5,678 nt of DNA from Bacteroidota bacterium (GTDB lineage: Bacteria > Bacteroidota > Bacteroidia > Bacteroidales > VadinHA17), in contig DAOVQI010000238.1 of the NCBI GenBank assembly GCA_030628785.1, forward strand, positions 1 through 5,678, given 5' to 3'. The translations under genes were made by a program, and so were the position numbers. The notes under the pieces were generated by a model, which was given only the letters and a program-made list of their open reading frames with translations, was not told the origin of the DNA and ran no database searches. This document shows positions 4,634 through 5,678 of this stretch, piece after piece; position 1 is the stretch's first letter, and every line of letters starts with the position of its first letter.

Positions 4634-4927
4634 ATGAAAAATAAAGTGAACGTAGCGATCCAAATTCTACCTACAGCTGAAAACATTCATTCGTATAAAA
4701 TAATTGATGCCGCAATCCAGGTTATTCAGGAGTCTGGCATAAAATTCATGGTTTGTCCTTTTGAAACGGTACTGGAGGGAGACTATGACCAAATCATGGA
4801 ACTTATAAAAAAAGTTCAGGTAACCTGTTTCGAAAACGGCGCATCGGAGATTTTGGCTAATTTAAAGATCCATAGCAGAATAAACCAGGATGTAACGATT
4901 GAGGAAAAAATGGAGAAATACGGTTAG
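4634..4927 (+). CDS. Thiamine-binding protein, MTH1187/YkoF-like family
   Basis: This 97-residue soluble protein fits the small thiamine-binding family (Thiamine_BP, formerly DUF77) in length and across its whole sequence. Recognisable blocks are VNVAIQILP (5-13) as the first strand, IDAAI (24-28) in the first helix, and SGIKFMVCPFETVLEGD (34-50), which carries the family's P-x-E-T-x-x-E-G signature. GASEILANLKIHSR (69-82) and TIEEK (88-92) follow. Family members have a ferredoxin-like fold and assemble as oligomers. YkoF of Bacillus binds thiamine or its pyrimidine moiety, whereas the role of the single-domain members is poorly established. No thiamine biosynthesis or transport gene is adjacent and no TPP riboswitch is visible, so a thiamine role rests on family alone. 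The ATG at 4634 starts directly before the first conserved strand, after an A-rich leader. The gene converges on trmO across a 57-bp gap with no visible terminator. Confidence 0.85.
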   Translation: MKNKVNVAIQILPTAENIHSYKIIDAAIQVIQESGIKFMVCPFETVLEGDYDQIMELIKKVQVTCFENGASEILANLKIHSRINQDVTIEEKMEKYG

Positions 4928-4984
4928 GAAGATTCTGGGCCAGGAACGGAAGAGTCGAAATTAGCTTATGGCTTGCACCTTTAC

Positions 4985-5467
4985 TTAGTTAAACCGGTTA
5001 TCTGATTTTTGTTTGGGAAAATTTGAACTTACGTTAGCGAACCATCCGGTTTTGACTTTCTCCGGATTGTCAAAATTAGGAATGAAGGGTTTAATATCCA
5101 ATAAAGGGGTATTGTTTACCATGTCGATATTGGAAATATGAATAACGTTGTTTTCAATTCGTTCGATTTGTACAATTGAAATACCGATAGGATTAGGTCT
5201 TTTTGGTGCTCTGGTAGCAAACAATCCCCGTGGCTTTTTATCAAGAAAGGGAATTACCTGTAAGGAAAACCCTTTTGATAAATGTAAATGATAGATTAGA
5301 TAAGCATGTGAAAAACCTTCCAGATCTTTTAATCCTGCTGTAAAATCATGATACAGAACCACTTTACCTGTAGTTCCTTCGGTGGCACTTGGCTGTATCG
5401 GCATATTCTCAGGTCGTTGGAATGGAGTTTGAATATACCCGATTGGCTTGTATACAATCTGGTTCAT
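4985..5467 (-). CDS. trmO: tRNA (N6-threonylcarbamoyladenosine37-N6)-methyltransferase TrmO
   Basis: This 160-residue protein belongs to the TrmO/TsaA (YaeB, VirR) family, which methylates N6 of t6A37 in certain threonine tRNAs using S-adenosylmethionine. Conserved blocks appear in order: IGYIQTPF (9-16), QPSATEGTTGKV (25-36), GLKDLEGFSHAYLIYHLH (45-62), GLFATRAPKRPNPIGIS (81-97) with the diagnostic ATRxPxRPNPIG core, and TPLLDIKPFIP (120-130). E. coli TrmO is about 235 residues with an extra C-terminal domain. This protein ends soon after the beta-barrel-type core, like the short forms in archaea and many bacteria. The usual DGTP motif reads NNTP at 118-121. The ATG at 5467 precedes the first conserved strand closely. 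A terminator separates the gene from the upstream minus-strand gene, so it probably has its own promoter within 5468-5515, but I see no good -7 box there. Confidence 0.9.
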   Translation of the reverse strand: MNQIVYKPIGYIQTPFQRPENMPIQPSATEGTTGKVVLYHDFTAGLKDLEGFSHAYLIYHLHLSKGFSLQVIPFLDKKPRGLFATRAPKRPNPIGISIVQIERIENNVIHISNIDMVNNTPLLDIKPFIPNFDNPEKVKTGWFANVSSNFPKQKSDNRFN

Positions 5468-5515
5468 TGTAGCAATTTTTAAAAAATGTTATGTCTTAAT
5501 CATAAAAAGATGTAT

Positions 5516-5544
5516 AAAAAAAAGCCCCGACCGGGGCTTTTTTT
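5516..5544 (-). terminator. Rho-independent terminator between two minus-strand genes
   Basis: AAAGCCCC (5521-5528) and GGGGCTTT (5533-5540) form an 8-bp stem around GACC. On the minus strand the hairpin is followed by an unbroken T run (complement of 5516-5523). It starts 2 bp past the stop codon of the upstream gene, which it therefore ends. The A run on the other side (T on the plus strand, 5538-5544) makes it potentially bidirectional. Confidence 0.9.
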
Positions 5545-5546
5545 AT

Positions 5547-5678
5547 TTATTCCTTCTTTTCTTCCAGGTCTTCAAACTCCACATTGGTATAGTTTTCAAC
5601 TAATGTTTCGTCTGCATCCGGTTTTTTTATTTCTTCATTTTCAACAGGTTCATTTTTAGACGATTTGATGAAATTTAC
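5547..5678 (-). CDS. C-terminal end of a hypothetical protein with an acidic tail (partial)
   Basis: The last 43 codons of a minus-strand gene are present, ending at TAA (5549-5547). The 5' part lies beyond the window. The visible peptide is hydrophilic and acidic, with 14 Asp/Glu against 6 Lys, and ends VEFEDLEEKKE. The frame is open to the window edge and is followed at once by a strong terminator, which supports it being a real gene. A short aromatic and acidic ending of this type reminds me of small Bacteroidota membrane proteins such as DUF4834, but that is a weak resemblance and I do not assign a function. No domain can be identified from this fragment. Confidence 0.7.
   Translation of the reverse strand, partial: VNFIKSSKNEPVENEEIKKPDADETLVENYTNVEFEDLEEKKE

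Noticed and set aside
4928..4984. Terminator between the convergent thiamine-binding and trmO genes
   Set aside because: No stem longer than a few bases and no T tract on either strand could be found in these 57 bp.

Overview
The window looks like a piece of a Bacteroidota chromosome, perhaps a Bacteroidales or Marinilabiliales-type lineage. The lineage is inferred from four things: AT-rich DNA, a FeoA-FeoB fusion typical of that phylum, starts with no Shine-Dalgarno motif, and upstream boxes close to the Bacteroidota promoter consensus (TTTG, then about 19 nt, then TAnnTTTG). There is no rRNA, tRNA, CRISPR array, transposase gene or phage gene.

Layout: (1) a probable terminator of an off-window gene (8-34), then a CvpA-family inner-membrane protein on + (86-625). 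(2) A 472-bp spacer (626-1097) with a large CCCTGTGAAAT inverted repeat, three perfect palindromes of the form CCGNNAGCTNNCGG, and two arrays with a 7-bp period. (3) The fused ferrous-iron transporter FeoAB on - (1098-3608), with a plausible promoter at 3711-3740. (4) A 1,025-bp spacer (3609-4633) made largely of degenerate 6-, 7- and 8-bp tandem arrays, a second CCCTGTGAAAT element that splits one of these arrays, 8-3-8 inverted repeats and a GC-rich hairpin cluster. (5) A small thiamine-binding (MTH1187/YkoF-like) protein on + (4634-4927). (6) Convergent to it, a short TrmO-type tRNA methyltransferase on - (4985-5467). (7) A strong terminator (5516-5544) just behind the C-terminal end of another minus-strand gene that leaves the window (5547-5678).

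The genes are housekeeping or physiological and do not form one pathway. They cover membrane biology, Fe(II) uptake, thiamine binding and tRNA modification. None sits in a tight operon within the window. I see no new protein-coding system. The most interesting material is non-coding: the two long spacers share several classes of structured or periodic repeat. One palindromic element can be excised on paper to restore an uninterrupted octamer unit, which suggests insertion of a small REP-like mobile element.
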